Position numbers and translations under genes: made by a program. Below are positions 44,777-52,653 of a DNA stretch of 64,000 nucleotides, in pieces. Each line of letters opens with the position of its first letter. The stretch's first letter is position 1. Under the pieces are notes generated by a model, which saw only the letters and a list, made by a program, of their open reading frames with translations, had not been told where the DNA came from and searched no databases. This stretch comes from a bacterium (lineage in GTDB: Bacteria; Krumholzibacteriota; Krumholzibacteriia; LZORAL124-64-63): assembly GCA_016712675.1 (NCBI GenBank), contig JADJQR010000001.1, positions 186,001-250,000 on the forward strand, given 5' to 3'.

Positions 44777-45091
44777 GTGATCGTCGAAGGTCCGCACGGC
44801 CCGGTCGAGCTGGACGACCGGGGCTACCTGAAGGACAACGCCGCCTGGACGCCCGAACTGGCCGCCGTGCTGGCCGCACGCGAGGGACTACGGAGGCTGT
44901 CGCCGGACCACTGGCGCGTCATCGACGCGCTGCGCGCCCATCATGCCGCGCGCGGCGCGCTGCCGATGATCCGCGACCTGTGCCGCGAGACCGACCTGAC
45001 CCTCAAGCGCATCTACGAGCTGTTCCCGAAGGGACCGGGGCAGGACGCCTGCCGCGTGGCGGGGCTGCCGAAGCCGGACACCTGCGTGTGA
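44777..45091 (+). CDS. dsrC: DsrC/TusE-family sulfur carrier protein
   Basis: A 104-residue protein ending in the DsrC swinging arm: IYELFPKGPG.DACRVAGLPKPDTCV. Both functional cysteines are present, one penultimate and one 11 residues before it, which marks true DsrC rather than TusE-like relatives having only the last Cys. DsrC carries persulfide or trisulfide sulfur for dissimilatory sulfite reductase and related enzymes; single-gene DsrC copies also occur in organisms without dsrAB. No sulfur-metabolism gene is nearby. Start GTG 44777 has GAGGAGG upstream. It ends at a hairpin shared with mutM. Confidence 0.9.
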   Translation: MIVEGPHGPVELDDRGYLKDNAAWTPELAAVLAAREGLRRLSPDHWRVIDALRAHHAARGALPMIRDLCRETDLTLKRIYELFPKGPGQDACRVAGLPKPDTCV

Positions 45092-45115
45092 CCGGCGCTA
45101 CGGCCGTGGCGCCGG
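45092..45115. terminator. Hairpin between dsrC and mutM
   Basis: A compact hairpin of about ten pairs (CCGGCGC with GCGCCGG, inner ACGG/CCGT, loop GGCC) starts one base after the dsrC stop and covers the end of the convergent mutM gene. It can terminate both directions. There is no T-run. Confidence 0.5.
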
Positions 45116-45925
45116 CTGGCACCGCGGGCACCAGCAGCTGGACCTGCCGCCGATGACTATCCGTTCGATCGCGGTGCCGCAATCGCGGCAGGGTTCGCCG
45201 GCACGGCCGTACACGCGCAGCTTGCGCCGGAAGTTGCCCGGCTGGCCGTGGAAGTTGCGGAAGTCCAGGAACGTCGTGCCGCCGTGCCGGATCGCCAGGC
45301 GCAGGACCTGCTTCGCGCGCCGCAGCACCTCGCGCAGGGTGGCTTCGTCCAGGTCGCGCGGGCGCGCCAGCGGGTGCACGCCGGCCAGGAACAGCGATTC
45401 GTCGGCGTAGATGTTGCCCAGCCCGGCGGCCACGCCCTGGTCCAGCAGCACGCTCTTGAAGGGCGCCGCGCGGTTCCGGGCCCGGGTCAGCCAGTCGGCC
45501 GTCCGCACCGTCAGCATGTCCGGACCGACGTGCGCCAGCGCCGCCGGGGCGGTGGGGTGTTCGACCAGGGTCAGGCGCCCGAACTTGCGCACGTCGCGGA
45601 AGTGCACGACGCGGCCCTCGAAATCGAAGGTCACGTGAACGTGGCGGTCGGGCGCGTAGTCGGGCTGCGAGAGGAACTGGCCGGTCATGCGCAGGTGGAT
45701 CATGAGGTGGGCGGCCTCGCCGGCGGGGCCCTCGAACCGCGCGATGAGGTACTTGCCGTGGCGGTGCAGGCCGACGAGCCGGCTGTCGATCAACGCGGTC
45801 CGGACGGCCCTGGCCGAGGGCTCGAAGACGCCGCCCCAGCGCACGCGCAGCCCGCTCAGGCGCCGGCCCAGCAGTTCCGCGGCCAGGGCGCGGCCGACCG
45901 ATTCGACCTCGGGCAGTTCCGGCAC
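45098..45925 (-). CDS. mutM: Formamidopyrimidine-DNA glycosylase
   Basis: A 275-residue Fpg/MutM enzyme that removes oxidised purines (8-oxoguanine) and nicks the abasic site. The N-terminal PELPEVE has the catalytic Pro2 and Glu3. The helix-two-turn-helix region holds LGNIYADESLF, and the C-terminal zinc finger is CRDCGTA...CWCPRCQ. Start codon GTG 45925 overlaps the last base of the upstream DnaJ-like gene stop. Length is typical. Confidence 0.95.
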   Translation of the reverse strand: MPELPEVESVGRALAAELLGRRLSGLRVRWGGVFEPSARAVRTALIDSRLVGLHRHGKYLIARFEGPAGEAAHLMIHLRMTGQFLSQPDYAPDRHVHVTFDFEGRVVHFRDVRKFGRLTLVEHPTAPAALAHVGPDMLTVRTADWLTRARNRAAPFKSVLLDQGVAAGLGNIYADESLFLAGVHPLARPRDLDEATLREVLRRAKQVLRLAIRHGGTTFLDFRNFHGQPGNFRRKLRVYGRAGEPCRDCGTAIERIVIGGRSSCWCPRCQPAPRP

Positions 45926-46704
45926 TAGAGGCCCCGCGCTTCCTTGATGGCGTCGTAGGCGGCGTTGATCGCGCGCATCTTCTCGTCCGCGAACTTCCGG
46001 AAATCCTCGCCCATGCCCCGGTTCACCACCACGTCGGGGTGGTGCTCGCGGGCTAGGCGCCGGTAGGCCTTCTTGACTTCTTCATTGGTGGCCTCGCGCG
46101 TCAGGCCGAGGACCTTGTAGTGGGCGTCCGGGTCCTGCCGGGGGGCGAACATGGCGGCCGCCGTCTCGTAGTCGCGCGCGGTCATGCCCATCTCGCGCGC
46201 GATCGAGCGCAGGAGCCGCTCCTCGGTCGGGTGCAGGCCGGCATCGGCCGCCGCGACGCTCATCAGCAGGGACATGAGGTCGACCAGGCGATCCGGTTCG
46301 TGGCCGATCAGGGCGCGCACCTGGCGGGCGAATTCCTCGGCCGGGACGTTCGAATCGCGCGCCTCGTTGAACAGGCGTGCGGCCACGCGCCGATCCTCGG
46401 TGCTCATGCCCAACCGGTCGCGCAGGAAGGCGTCGAAGGACCGGACCTCCGGTTCGGTCACCCGGCCGTCGGCTTTGGCCACCTTGGCAGCCAGGCTGAT
46501 CATCGCCACCAGGAACGCCTGCTGGGCCTGGCGCGGGTCGCGCACCGGGTCGCCGTAGGGGCTGCCGCCGGGCCGCCCGCCGTAGGGTGACCGGACCGGC
46601 CCTTCGCCGATGTTTGCGCCAATGGCCCCGCCCACGATGGCGCCCAGCGGGCCGAACATCATGAACCCGAGGCTTCCGCCCACCAACGTGCCCAGCAAAC
46701 CCAT
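45925..46704 (-). CDS. DjlA-like TerB/DnaJ co-chaperone
   Basis: A 259-residue protein. The N-terminus has a Gly-rich hydrophobic segment (residues 1-35, GLLGTLVGGSLGFMMFGPLGAIVGG) that may insert in membrane. A TerB-like helical domain follows (about 60-180, AKADGRVTEPEVRSFDAFLRD), and a C-terminal J-domain (about 195-255) carries the DnaK-stimulating HPD in EHHPDVV. This is the architecture of DjlA and its relatives. It probably recruits DnaK to the membrane. It is coupled to mutM by a one-base overlap. Confidence 0.88.
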   Translation of the reverse strand: MGLLGTLVGGSLGFMMFGPLGAIVGGAIGANIGEGPVRSPYGGRPGGSPYGDPVRDPRQAQQAFLVAMISLAAKVAKADGRVTEPEVRSFDAFLRDRLGMSTEDRRVAARLFNEARDSNVPAEEFARQVRALIGHEPDRLVDLMSLLMSVAAADAGLHPTEERLLRSIAREMGMTARDYETAAAMFAPRQDPDAHYKVLGLTREATNEEVKKAYRRLAREHHPDVVVNRGMGEDFRKFADEKMRAINAAYDAIKEARGL

Positions 46705-46921
46705 GTTCGGCGCGCCCTTCCGTCCGTTCCGGGGAAGCCCGCATGATAGATCCCTGGCCGTCGGCGGGCAACCGGCGCCCTGTACGTCCGGGCGGCCACA
46801 TTGCGGTCAAGATAACCCCAAGCCGGTCGATATGTTCGCGGTACCCAAGAGGTGCCGCGCGCAGCGTGGCGCCCATCCACCGCGCGGCGCCTGCGGTCGC
46901 GCCTGTCCCGGGGAACGAGCC

Positions 46922-47329
46922 ATGAACATCCTGGTCGTGGAAGACGATTTCATCAGCCGCCGGCTTCTGTGCCGCTACCTCGAGAAGGCTGGCAACTGTG
47001 ACGTGGCCATCAACGGCGCCGAGGCCGTGGCCGCAGTGCACGACGCGCTGGACAGCGGCGAGCACTACGACCTGATCTGCCTCGACATCATGATGCCGGG
47101 TATGGGCGGGCAGGAGGCCTTGGCCGCCATCCGGGACCTGGAGTTGGAGCACGGCATCCAGGTGGGGCAGGGGGCGCGCGTCGTCATGACCACGGCGCTC
47201 GAGGACCACGGCAACGTGCGGCAGGCCTTCAAGGCTTCGGCCGACGGCTACGTGGTCAAGCCGATCGAGAAGCTGAAGCTGTTCAAGCTGCTGGCCGAAC
47301 TGGGACTGCAGGCGCCGGTGGCCGGTTGA
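46922..47329 (+). CDS. Single-domain response regulator
   Basis: A 135-residue CheY-like receiver. The acidic pocket is in VVEDDF, phospho-acceptor Asp55 in CLDIMMPG, Thr in VMTTA and Lys in YVVKPI. There is no output domain. It starts 217 bases from the divergent DnaJ-like gene and is followed five bases later by a CheR methyltransferase, forming a small receiver-CheR-receiver operon. The partner kinase is not nearby. Confidence 0.85.
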   Translation: MNILVVEDDFISRRLLCRYLEKAGNCDVAINGAEAVAAVHDALDSGEHYDLICLDIMMPGMGGQEALAAIRDLELEHGIQVGQGARVVMTTALEDHGNVRQAFKASADGYVVKPIEKLKLFKLLAELGLQAPVAG

Positions 47330-47333
47330 CGCG

Positions 47334-48206
47334 ATGGCCTCCACCCTGGCCCCCCCGCGCACCGAAGCCCCGGGCGAACGCATCAGCGATCGCGAATTCA
47401 ACGCGATCCGCGAGCTGGTGTACGCCCGCTTCGGCATCAACCTGGGCGAACACAAGAAGAGCCTGGTGGTCGGGCGCCTGCAGAAGGTGCTCATGCAGCG
47501 GGGGTTCCGGACGTTCCAGCAGTACTACGACTGGCTGAAGAACGATGCTTCCGGCAGCGGCCTCGAGGAACTGGCCAACCGCATCACGACCAACCACACG
47601 TTCTTCAACCGCGAGCCCGCGCATTTCGAGTTCTTCGCCGAGACGCTGCTGCCCCAGCTGGTGGCCCGTCGCCGTGCCGAGAACCGCCGCGAGCTGCGTC
47701 TCTGGTGCGCCGGTTGCTCGTCGGGCGAGGAGCCATACACCCTGATGATGCTGATGCGCGAGCACCTGGGTGCCGAGGTCGCCAACTGGAAGACCATCCT
47801 GCTGGCGACCGATCTCTCGGCCACCGTGCTGCGCAAGGCCATCATGGGCGTCTACGACACCGATCGTGTCAGCCAGCTGCCCGTCAACCTGCGTCGCCGC
47901 TGGTTCGTGCCGCAGGGAGAGGGCTCCGTCCGCGTTCACGACGACATCCGCGGCGCGGTGGTCTTCCGCCGCCACAACCTGATGTCGGCCTCGTTCCCGT
48001 TCCGCCACCAGTTCGACGCTGTCTTCTGTCGCAACGTGATGATCTACTTCGACCAGCAGACCCGGCTGGAGCTGGTGGGGAAGTTCCACCGCCACACGGC
48101 GCCGGGCGGCTATCTGTTCATCGGCCACTCCGAGACCCTGGGCCGCGACGAGACGCCGTACGAGTACGTGATGCCCGCCCTGTACCGCAAACGCCCGCTG
48201 GGCTGA
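47334..48206 (+). CDS. cheR: CheR-type protein-glutamate methyltransferase
   Basis: A 290-residue CheR. The N-terminal helical domain is at about residues 15-75, and the SAM-dependent methyltransferase domain has CAGCSSGEEPYTLMM (SAM loop), TDLSATVL and FCRNVMIYFD, with APGGYLFIGHSETL near the end. It methylates receptor glutamates in chemotaxis-like systems. No receptor, CheA, CheW or CheB gene is present in the window, so the pathway it serves is unclear. It is flanked on both sides by single receivers. Confidence 0.92.
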   Translation: MASTLAPPRTEAPGERISDREFNAIRELVYARFGINLGEHKKSLVVGRLQKVLMQRGFRTFQQYYDWLKNDASGSGLEELANRITTNHTFFNREPAHFEFFAETLLPQLVARRRAENRRELRLWCAGCSSGEEPYTLMMLMREHLGAEVANWKTILLATDLSATVLRKAIMGVYDTDRVSQLPVNLRRRWFVPQGEGSVRVHDDIRGAVVFRRHNLMSASFPFRHQFDAVFCRNVMIYFDQQTRLELVGKFHRHTAPGGYLFIGHSETLGRDETPYEYVMPALYRKRPLG

Positions 48207-48216
48207 GGAGGCTCCC

Positions 48217-48603
48217 ATGGCCAGGATCCTGATCGCCGATGATGACCCGATGGTGCGCCGCACCATCGCCAAGGGTCTGGCAACGCTGCGCCACGACCTG
48301 CTGTTCGTGAGTGACGGCATCCATGCCATCGACCTTCTGCGCTGCAACGCGGGCTTCGACCTGCTGATCACCGACATCTCGATGCCGCTCCTGGACGGCC
48401 GGCAGCTGGTGGGCACGCTGGCGCACGATCCCTCCTTGGGCGGCATTCCGGTGCTGATCATGTCGGGCGTCGTCGGCGTGCGCGATATCGCCGACCTGCT
48501 GGAGATGGGCGCCACGAAGTTCCTGGCCAAGCCGCTGAACATGGCGGTCCTGCGCGAGGACGTGAATCACTGCCTGGAGCTGCGGTCGGTGGGCGTCCGC
48601 TAG
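48217..48603 (+). CDS. Single-domain response regulator
   Basis: A 128-residue receiver with the acidic DDDP near residues 7-10, Asp53 in ITDISMPLLDG, Ser in IMSG and Lys in LAKPL. It starts ten bases after cheR with GAGGAGG upstream, so it is the third gene of the small operon. There is no output domain. Receiver pairs around CheR often tune adaptation or relay phosphate. Confidence 0.85.
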   Translation: MARILIADDDPMVRRTIAKGLATLRHDLLFVSDGIHAIDLLRCNAGFDLLITDISMPLLDGRQLVGTLAHDPSLGGIPVLIMSGVVGVRDIADLLEMGATKFLAKPLNMAVLREDVNHCLELRSVGVR

Positions 48604-48616
48604 CCTGGTTCGGCGA

Positions 48617-48645
48617 TTGGCAAGGGACTGATTCCGTCCTATCGT
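48617..48645 (+). promoter_or_regulatory. Sigma-70-like promoter of pepF
   Basis: TTGGCA (48617-48622) and TATCGT (48640-48645) with a 17-base spacer lie just after the receiver stop and 54 bases before the pepF ATG. The spacing is optimal, with five and four of six consensus bases. Confidence 0.5.
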
Positions 48646-48698
48646 GCGCATCTGACCACGGGCGGCTGGCCGCCCCCTCCCGGAGAGGACCGCACGAC

Positions 48699-50546
48699 AT
48701 GTGGACCGAACGATCCGCCCTGTTCGACGACCAGGACGATGCCGGCGGCTCGCCACTCGAGCGCGACCGCATCGAAGCGCGCTACAAATGGCGTCCGGGG
48801 CTGATCTACCCCGACTGGGCCGCCTGGGATGCCGACTTCGCTGGGCTGGAGAGCCTGCTGCCGGGCCTGGCCGCCCGGCAGGGAACCCTGGCCGATTCGG
48901 GCGCGGCGCTCCTGGCCGCGATCGAGGCCACGCACGACGCCCGGCGACGGCTCGAGCGCCTGCTCATCTACGCCAACCTGCGCAGCGACGAGGACACGCG
49001 CGTGGGCGAGAACACCGCGCGCAAGGGACGTGCGTCCAGTCTGGCGGTCCGCTATGCCGAGGCCGTCAGCTGGTTCGAGTCCGAGGTGCTGGAGATCGCT
49101 CCCGACAGCCTGGCCGCGCTGTTCACCGCTGAGGCGGGCCTTGGGCTCTACGCCCACTTCTTCGACAACATCCACCGCGCCCGGGCCCACACCCTGCCCG
49201 CGGAGCAGGAGGCACTGCTGGCGGGCGCTGGCCTGATGGCCCGCGGTGCCGGCCAGGTCTTCAACGCCTTCGACAATGCCGACCTGAAGCTGGGCGAGGT
49301 CGTCGACGAGCAGGGCCTGCGCGTCACCCTGACCAAGGCGCGGCACCAGAAGTTCATGAAGTCGGCGGACCGCCGTGTGCGTCGCGATTCGTATGAGATG
49401 TTCCTGGATGCCTACGGCGCCATGCAGAACACGCTGGCGGCGAACCTCGACGCCAACGTCAAGAACCACGTCTTCTACGCGCAGGCGCGGCGGCACGAGG
49501 GTACGCTCGAGGCGGCCCTGCATCCGGACGGCGTGCCACCGTCGGTGTTCCACGCCCTGGTCGAATCCGTGGGAGCGCAGACGGACGTGATCCATCGCTA
49601 CACCGCGCTGAAGAAGCGCGTACTGGCGTTGGATCCGCTGCATGAGCACGACCTGGCCGCGCCTCTGTTCGCCGACGGCGAGTTCAGCTTCGACTACGAC
49701 GACGCCTGCGCCATGCTGCTGGAGGCGTTCGCGCCGCTGGGCCCCGCCTACGTCGACGCGGTGCGTGGCGGCCTCGCGGGCGGCTGGATCGACGTGCACG
49801 AGAACGCCGGCAAGCGCAGCGGCGGCTATTCGAGCGGATCCTACGACACGCCCCCGTTCATCCTGCTCAACTGGAGCGGGCAGCTGGGTGATACGTTCAC
49901 GTTGGCCCACGAGCTGGGTCACTCGCTGCACACGTGGCTGGCCTCGCATCACCAGCCCTACGTGTACGGTGACTACCCCATCTTCACGGCCGAGGTGGCC
50001 TCCACCTTCAACGAGCTTCTGACGATGGATCACCTGCTGCGCACCACGGACGACCCGCGCCGCCGGCTCTACCTGCTGGACTACCACCTGTCGCAGATCA
50101 ACAACACGGTCTTCCGACAGACGATGTTCGCCGAATTCGAGCTGCGGATCCACCAGGCCGGCGAGCAGGGCGAGACGCTGACGGCCCCGTGGCTGAACGC
50201 GCTCTACCTGGAACTGCTGCGCAAGTACTGGGGCCCCCAGGTCGAGTTCGACCCCGATCGCAGCCCGCTGACCTGGAGCCGCATCCCGCACTTCTTCTAC
50301 AACTTCTACGTCTACCAGTACGCCACGGCGTACTCGGCCGCGGTGGCCCTCTCGCGCCAGGTGCTCCGGGGTGGCGCGACCGCGCGGGAACAATACCTGG
50401 ACATCCTGCGTTCGGGGTGCAGTCGTTATCCTGTCGAGACGGTGCGCCTGGGCGGCGTCGACCTGGCGTCGCCCGGCCCGATGCGCGATGTCATCGCCCT
50501 GTTCGGCGAGCTGGTCGACCAGGTCGAAGCCCTGCTGGAGTCGTGA
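48699..50546 (+). CDS. pepF: M3-family oligoendopeptidase F
   Basis: A 615-residue cytosolic zinc oligopeptidase, of typical PepF length. The metal-binding HEXXH is in LAHELGHSLHTW (first His near residue 404), with the third ligand Glu in FTAEVASTFNELL. The C-terminal catalytic helical region includes HFFYNFYVYQYAT. It cleaves peptides of about 7-17 residues. GGAGAGG lies before the ATG, and a promoter is visible upstream. The following exported-protein gene begins two bases after its stop. Confidence 0.94.
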   Translation: MWTERSALFDDQDDAGGSPLERDRIEARYKWRPGLIYPDWAAWDADFAGLESLLPGLAARQGTLADSGAALLAAIEATHDARRRLERLLIYANLRSDEDTRVGENTARKGRASSLAVRYAEAVSWFESEVLEIAPDSLAALFTAEAGLGLYAHFFDNIHRARAHTLPAEQEALLAGAGLMARGAGQVFNAFDNADLKLGEVVDEQGLRVTLTKARHQKFMKSADRRVRRDSYEMFLDAYGAMQNTLAANLDANVKNHVFYAQARRHEGTLEAALHPDGVPPSVFHALVESVGAQTDVIHRYTALKKRVLALDPLHEHDLAAPLFADGEFSFDYDDACAMLLEAFAPLGPAYVDAVRGGLAGGWIDVHENAGKRSGGYSSGSYDTPPFILLNWSGQLGDTFTLAHELGHSLHTWLASHHQPYVYGDYPIFTAEVASTFNELLTMDHLLRTTDDPRRRLYLLDYHLSQINNTVFRQTMFAEFELRIHQAGEQGETLTAPWLNALYLELLRKYWGPQVEFDPDRSPLTWSRIPHFFYNFYVYQYATAYSAAVALSRQVLRGGATAREQYLDILRSGCSRYPVETVRLGGVDLASPGPMRDVIALFGELVDQVEALLES

Positions 50547-50548
50547 CC

Positions 50549-51229
50549 ATGAACCGGTGCCCGCGACAGCCTGCTGCCTTTGTCCGCGCCCTGCCTGTCG
50601 CGTTGGCGCTGGCCGCGCTGACGGCGTTGCCGGCTTTCGCCGCCTTGCCGAAGCCCATCACGCCGACGGTGCCCGGCGGCACCAGTCGCCAGGCGAACCT
50701 CGAGCAGCTGCCCGACAGCCTCAACCCCATCTCCTATTCGTCGCCGGAGGGCCGATTCCAGACGACGTTCCCCACCGGCTGCGCGCGCCTGCACACCAAG
50801 CAGAACGCCCCCGTGGGCGGCTCCGACTCGGGCGGCGTGGAAGGGGTCAGCCTGGTTTTCGCGACCTGCGAACGCCACGGCAACAAGGACGAAGGCTGCC
50901 TGGTCAATGCCCGCCTCGGGACGTTGGCCGACGCGGAGGGCCAGGTGGCCGCGGACCGTGTACTCAAGGTCATCGGTGAACTCATGGCCAACTACGGCGT
51001 GGCCCCAACCCGCCAGATCCCGATCAGCCGCGACTTCGGCCCCCACGGCAAGGTCGAGGGGCTCGACGTGCATGCCCATGCGGTCTCCGGCGCCGGCGAT
51101 GTCTGGATCCGCGGCCTGATGCGCGGCCAGGATATGTACTTCCTGGTGGCCTGGAAGGCGGCGGGCGGGCTCTTCGACGATCCCGAATACGCCGTGTTCT
51201 TCAACGATTTCCGGCCGTGGGTTGAATAG
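50549..51229 (+). CDS. Exported protein of unknown function
   Basis: A 226-residue protein with a signal peptide (to about residue 31, LPAFAA). The mature part has a Ser/Pro-rich beginning and a mixed alpha/beta body with three to four cysteines (TGCARL, FATCER, EGCLVN), likely disulfide-bonded in the periplasm. It follows pepF by two bases, so it is probably co-transcribed. The family is not recognised. Confidence 0.65.
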   Translation: MNRCPRQPAAFVRALPVALALAALTALPAFAALPKPITPTVPGGTSRQANLEQLPDSLNPISYSSPEGRFQTTFPTGCARLHTKQNAPVGGSDSGGVEGVSLVFATCERHGNKDEGCLVNARLGTLADAEGQVAADRVLKVIGELMANYGVAPTRQIPISRDFGPHGKVEGLDVHAHAVSGAGDVWIRGLMRGQDMYFLVAWKAAGGLFDDPEYAVFFNDFRPWVE

Positions 51230-51321
51230 AATCCCCGCCGACGTTCTTCTATCTGACATAAATACAACAGTTTAGCCACTCACAGACCGATCCGCCCCGT
51301 CTTTGTAGTTCGTCGTGAAAC

Positions 51322-51350
51322 TTGACTTTCTTTGTGAAATGAATCACAAT
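51322..51350 (+). promoter_or_regulatory. Promoter of the rex-hydrogenase operon
   Basis: TTGACT (51322-51327) and CACAAT (51345-51350) are separated by 17 bases. The -10 element lies inside the first Rex operator and directly before the second, so bound Rex would block RNA polymerase. It is 75 bases before the rex ATG, in an AT-rich gap. Confidence 0.6.
51332..51349. promoter_or_regulatory. Rex operator 1
   Basis: TTGTGAAATGAATCACAA is an inverted repeat with perfect TTGTGA/TCACAA arms. It matches the known Rex consensus TTGTGAA-N4-TTCACAA at 13 of 14 defined positions. It lies between the -35 and -10 elements, upstream of the gene for Rex itself. Confidence 0.85.
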
Positions 51351-51365
51351 GTGAAGTGATTCACA
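51350..51365. promoter_or_regulatory. Rex operator 2
   Basis: TGTGAAGTGATTCACA is a perfect 6+4+6 inverted repeat abutting operator 1, so the pair is centred about 17 bases apart. It matches the inner Rex consensus fully and lacks only the outermost T and A. Tandem sites suggest cooperative binding by two Rex dimers. Confidence 0.8.
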
Positions 51366-51424
51366 GGAGCTGCCGATACCGATTGCGGCTGCCGTGACGG
51401 CTGCCGCCGCTCCCGGGAGGAACG

Positions 51425-52150
51425 ATGAAGCCCAAGCAGCCGACCGACCTGATGGCCCCGCCGGAGCGTCCGGCGCCCGTGGCCGGCGCCGCCGGCCGCG
51501 CGCCCGGCGTCCTGTCCGAGAAGCACGTCGCCCGCCTGAGCGTGTACCGCCGCCTGCTGCAGGACCGACCGGCCGGCGCTCCGCCGGAGATCTACTCGCA
51601 CGACCTGGCCGCGCTGTCCCGCAGCACGGCCGCGCAGGTGCGCCGCGACCTGATGACCATCGGCTTCACCGGCAGCCCGGCGCGCGGTTACCGCATCGAC
51701 CAGCTGATCGAGGCCATCGGCCGCACGCTGGACGCGCCCGCCGGCCAGGGCGCGGCGCTCTGCGGCGTGGGCAACCTGGGCCGCGCGCTGCTGGACTACT
51801 TCACGATCTGGCGGCCGCAGCTGCGCATCGTCGCCGCTTTCGACACCGACACGGCCAAGACCGGTCGCGTGATCCACCGTTGCCGCGTGTACCCGCTGGC
51901 GGAACTGGAAGCGGTGGTGCGCGCGCAGGGCATCAGCGTGGGCGTGATCACGGTGCCGGCCGCGTCGGCACAGCGCGTGGCCGAGATGATGCTCGCGGCC
52001 GGGGTGCGCGGGTTCCTCAACTTCGCGCCGACGCCCCTGCACCTGCCCGACGGCGCGTACGTGGAGGAGATGGACATCACCACGTCGATGGAGACGGTCG
52101 CCTACTTCGCGCGGCACCTGCCCGGCGCCGCGGCCACGGAGAAGCCATGA
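51425..52150 (+). CDS. rex: Redox-sensing transcriptional repressor Rex
   Basis: A 241-residue Rex. The N-terminal winged helix (about residues 40-100, YSHDLAALSRSTAAQVRRDLMTIG) is followed by a Rossmann NAD(H) domain with CGVGNLGRALLDY and FDTDTAKTGR. A C-terminal domain-swap helix precedes an Ala/Pro tail. Rex represses fermentative and redox genes when NADH is low and leaves DNA when NADH/NAD+ rises. A 35-residue Pro/Ala-rich N-terminal extension is longer than usual. It is the first gene of the hydrogenase operon and is preceded by two Rex sites, implying autoregulation and control of H2 metabolism by the NADH pool. GGAGG lies before the ATG. Confidence 0.95.
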   Translation: MKPKQPTDLMAPPERPAPVAGAAGRAPGVLSEKHVARLSVYRRLLQDRPAGAPPEIYSHDLAALSRSTAAQVRRDLMTIGFTGSPARGYRIDQLIEAIGRTLDAPAGQGAALCGVGNLGRALLDYFTIWRPQLRIVAAFDTDTAKTGRVIHRCRVYPLAELEAVVRAQGISVGVITVPAASAQRVAEMMLAAGVRGFLNFAPTPLHLPDGAYVEEMDITTSMETVAYFARHLPGAAATEKP

Positions 52151-52653
52151 GCCTGCAGCAGCTGACGATGAACGAGGCCGATACCGCACGTGTCGAGGCG
52201 GTGTTGGCGCGGTGGCCGGGCGCGCAGCGCGACGCCCTGATTCCCATCCTCCAGGAAGTGCAGGAGCACTGCGGCTACCTGCCGCGCGAGGCGATGCTGC
52301 GCATCAGCCGCCACCTCGACCTGCCGGCCAGCAAGGTCTTCGGCGTGGCCACGTTCTACAACCAGTTCCGCTTCCAGGCGCCCGGCAGGCACCGCATCCA
52401 GGTCTGCCGCGGCACCGCCTGCCACGTGAAGGGATCGGCGGCGGTGCTGGAGGCACTTTGCCGGCACCTGAAGATCCGGCCGGGCCAGACGACCCGGGAC
52501 GGCATGTTCAGCCTGGAGGTCGTGGCCTGCATCGGCGCCTGCGGGCTGGCGCCCGTGATCGCCGTGGACGGCGAGTTCCACGCCGGCGTGACGCCCGACG
52601 CGGTGGCCGGCATCCTGGCGCGCTGCGGGGAGCCGGAGGTCCGGCATGCCTGA
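52147..52653 (+). CDS. hydC: HydC/NuoE-like [2Fe-2S] subunit
   Basis: A 168-residue thioredoxin-like ferredoxin subunit. The four cluster cysteines are in VCRGTACHVKG and VACIGACGLAP. The N-terminal helical domain has PILQEVQEHCGYLP and KVFGVATFYNQF. In trimeric hydrogenases HydC passes electrons to or from the HydB flavin. It overlaps rex by four bases (ATGA) and hydB by eight bases. Confidence 0.93.
   Translation: MSLQQLTMNEADTARVEAVLARWPGAQRDALIPILQEVQEHCGYLPREAMLRISRHLDLPASKVFGVATFYNQFRFQAPGRHRIQVCRGTACHVKGSAAVLEALCRHLKIRPGQTTRDGMFSLEVVACIGACGLAPVIAVDGEFHAGVTPDAVAGILARCGEPEVRHA

Noticed and set aside
42736-46820. The 12-base motif GGGGTTATCTTG in two intergenic regions in opposite orientation (near 42736 and 46810)
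   Set aside because: Chance matches of 12 bases are expected many times in 64 kb, and the surrounding sequence does not align.
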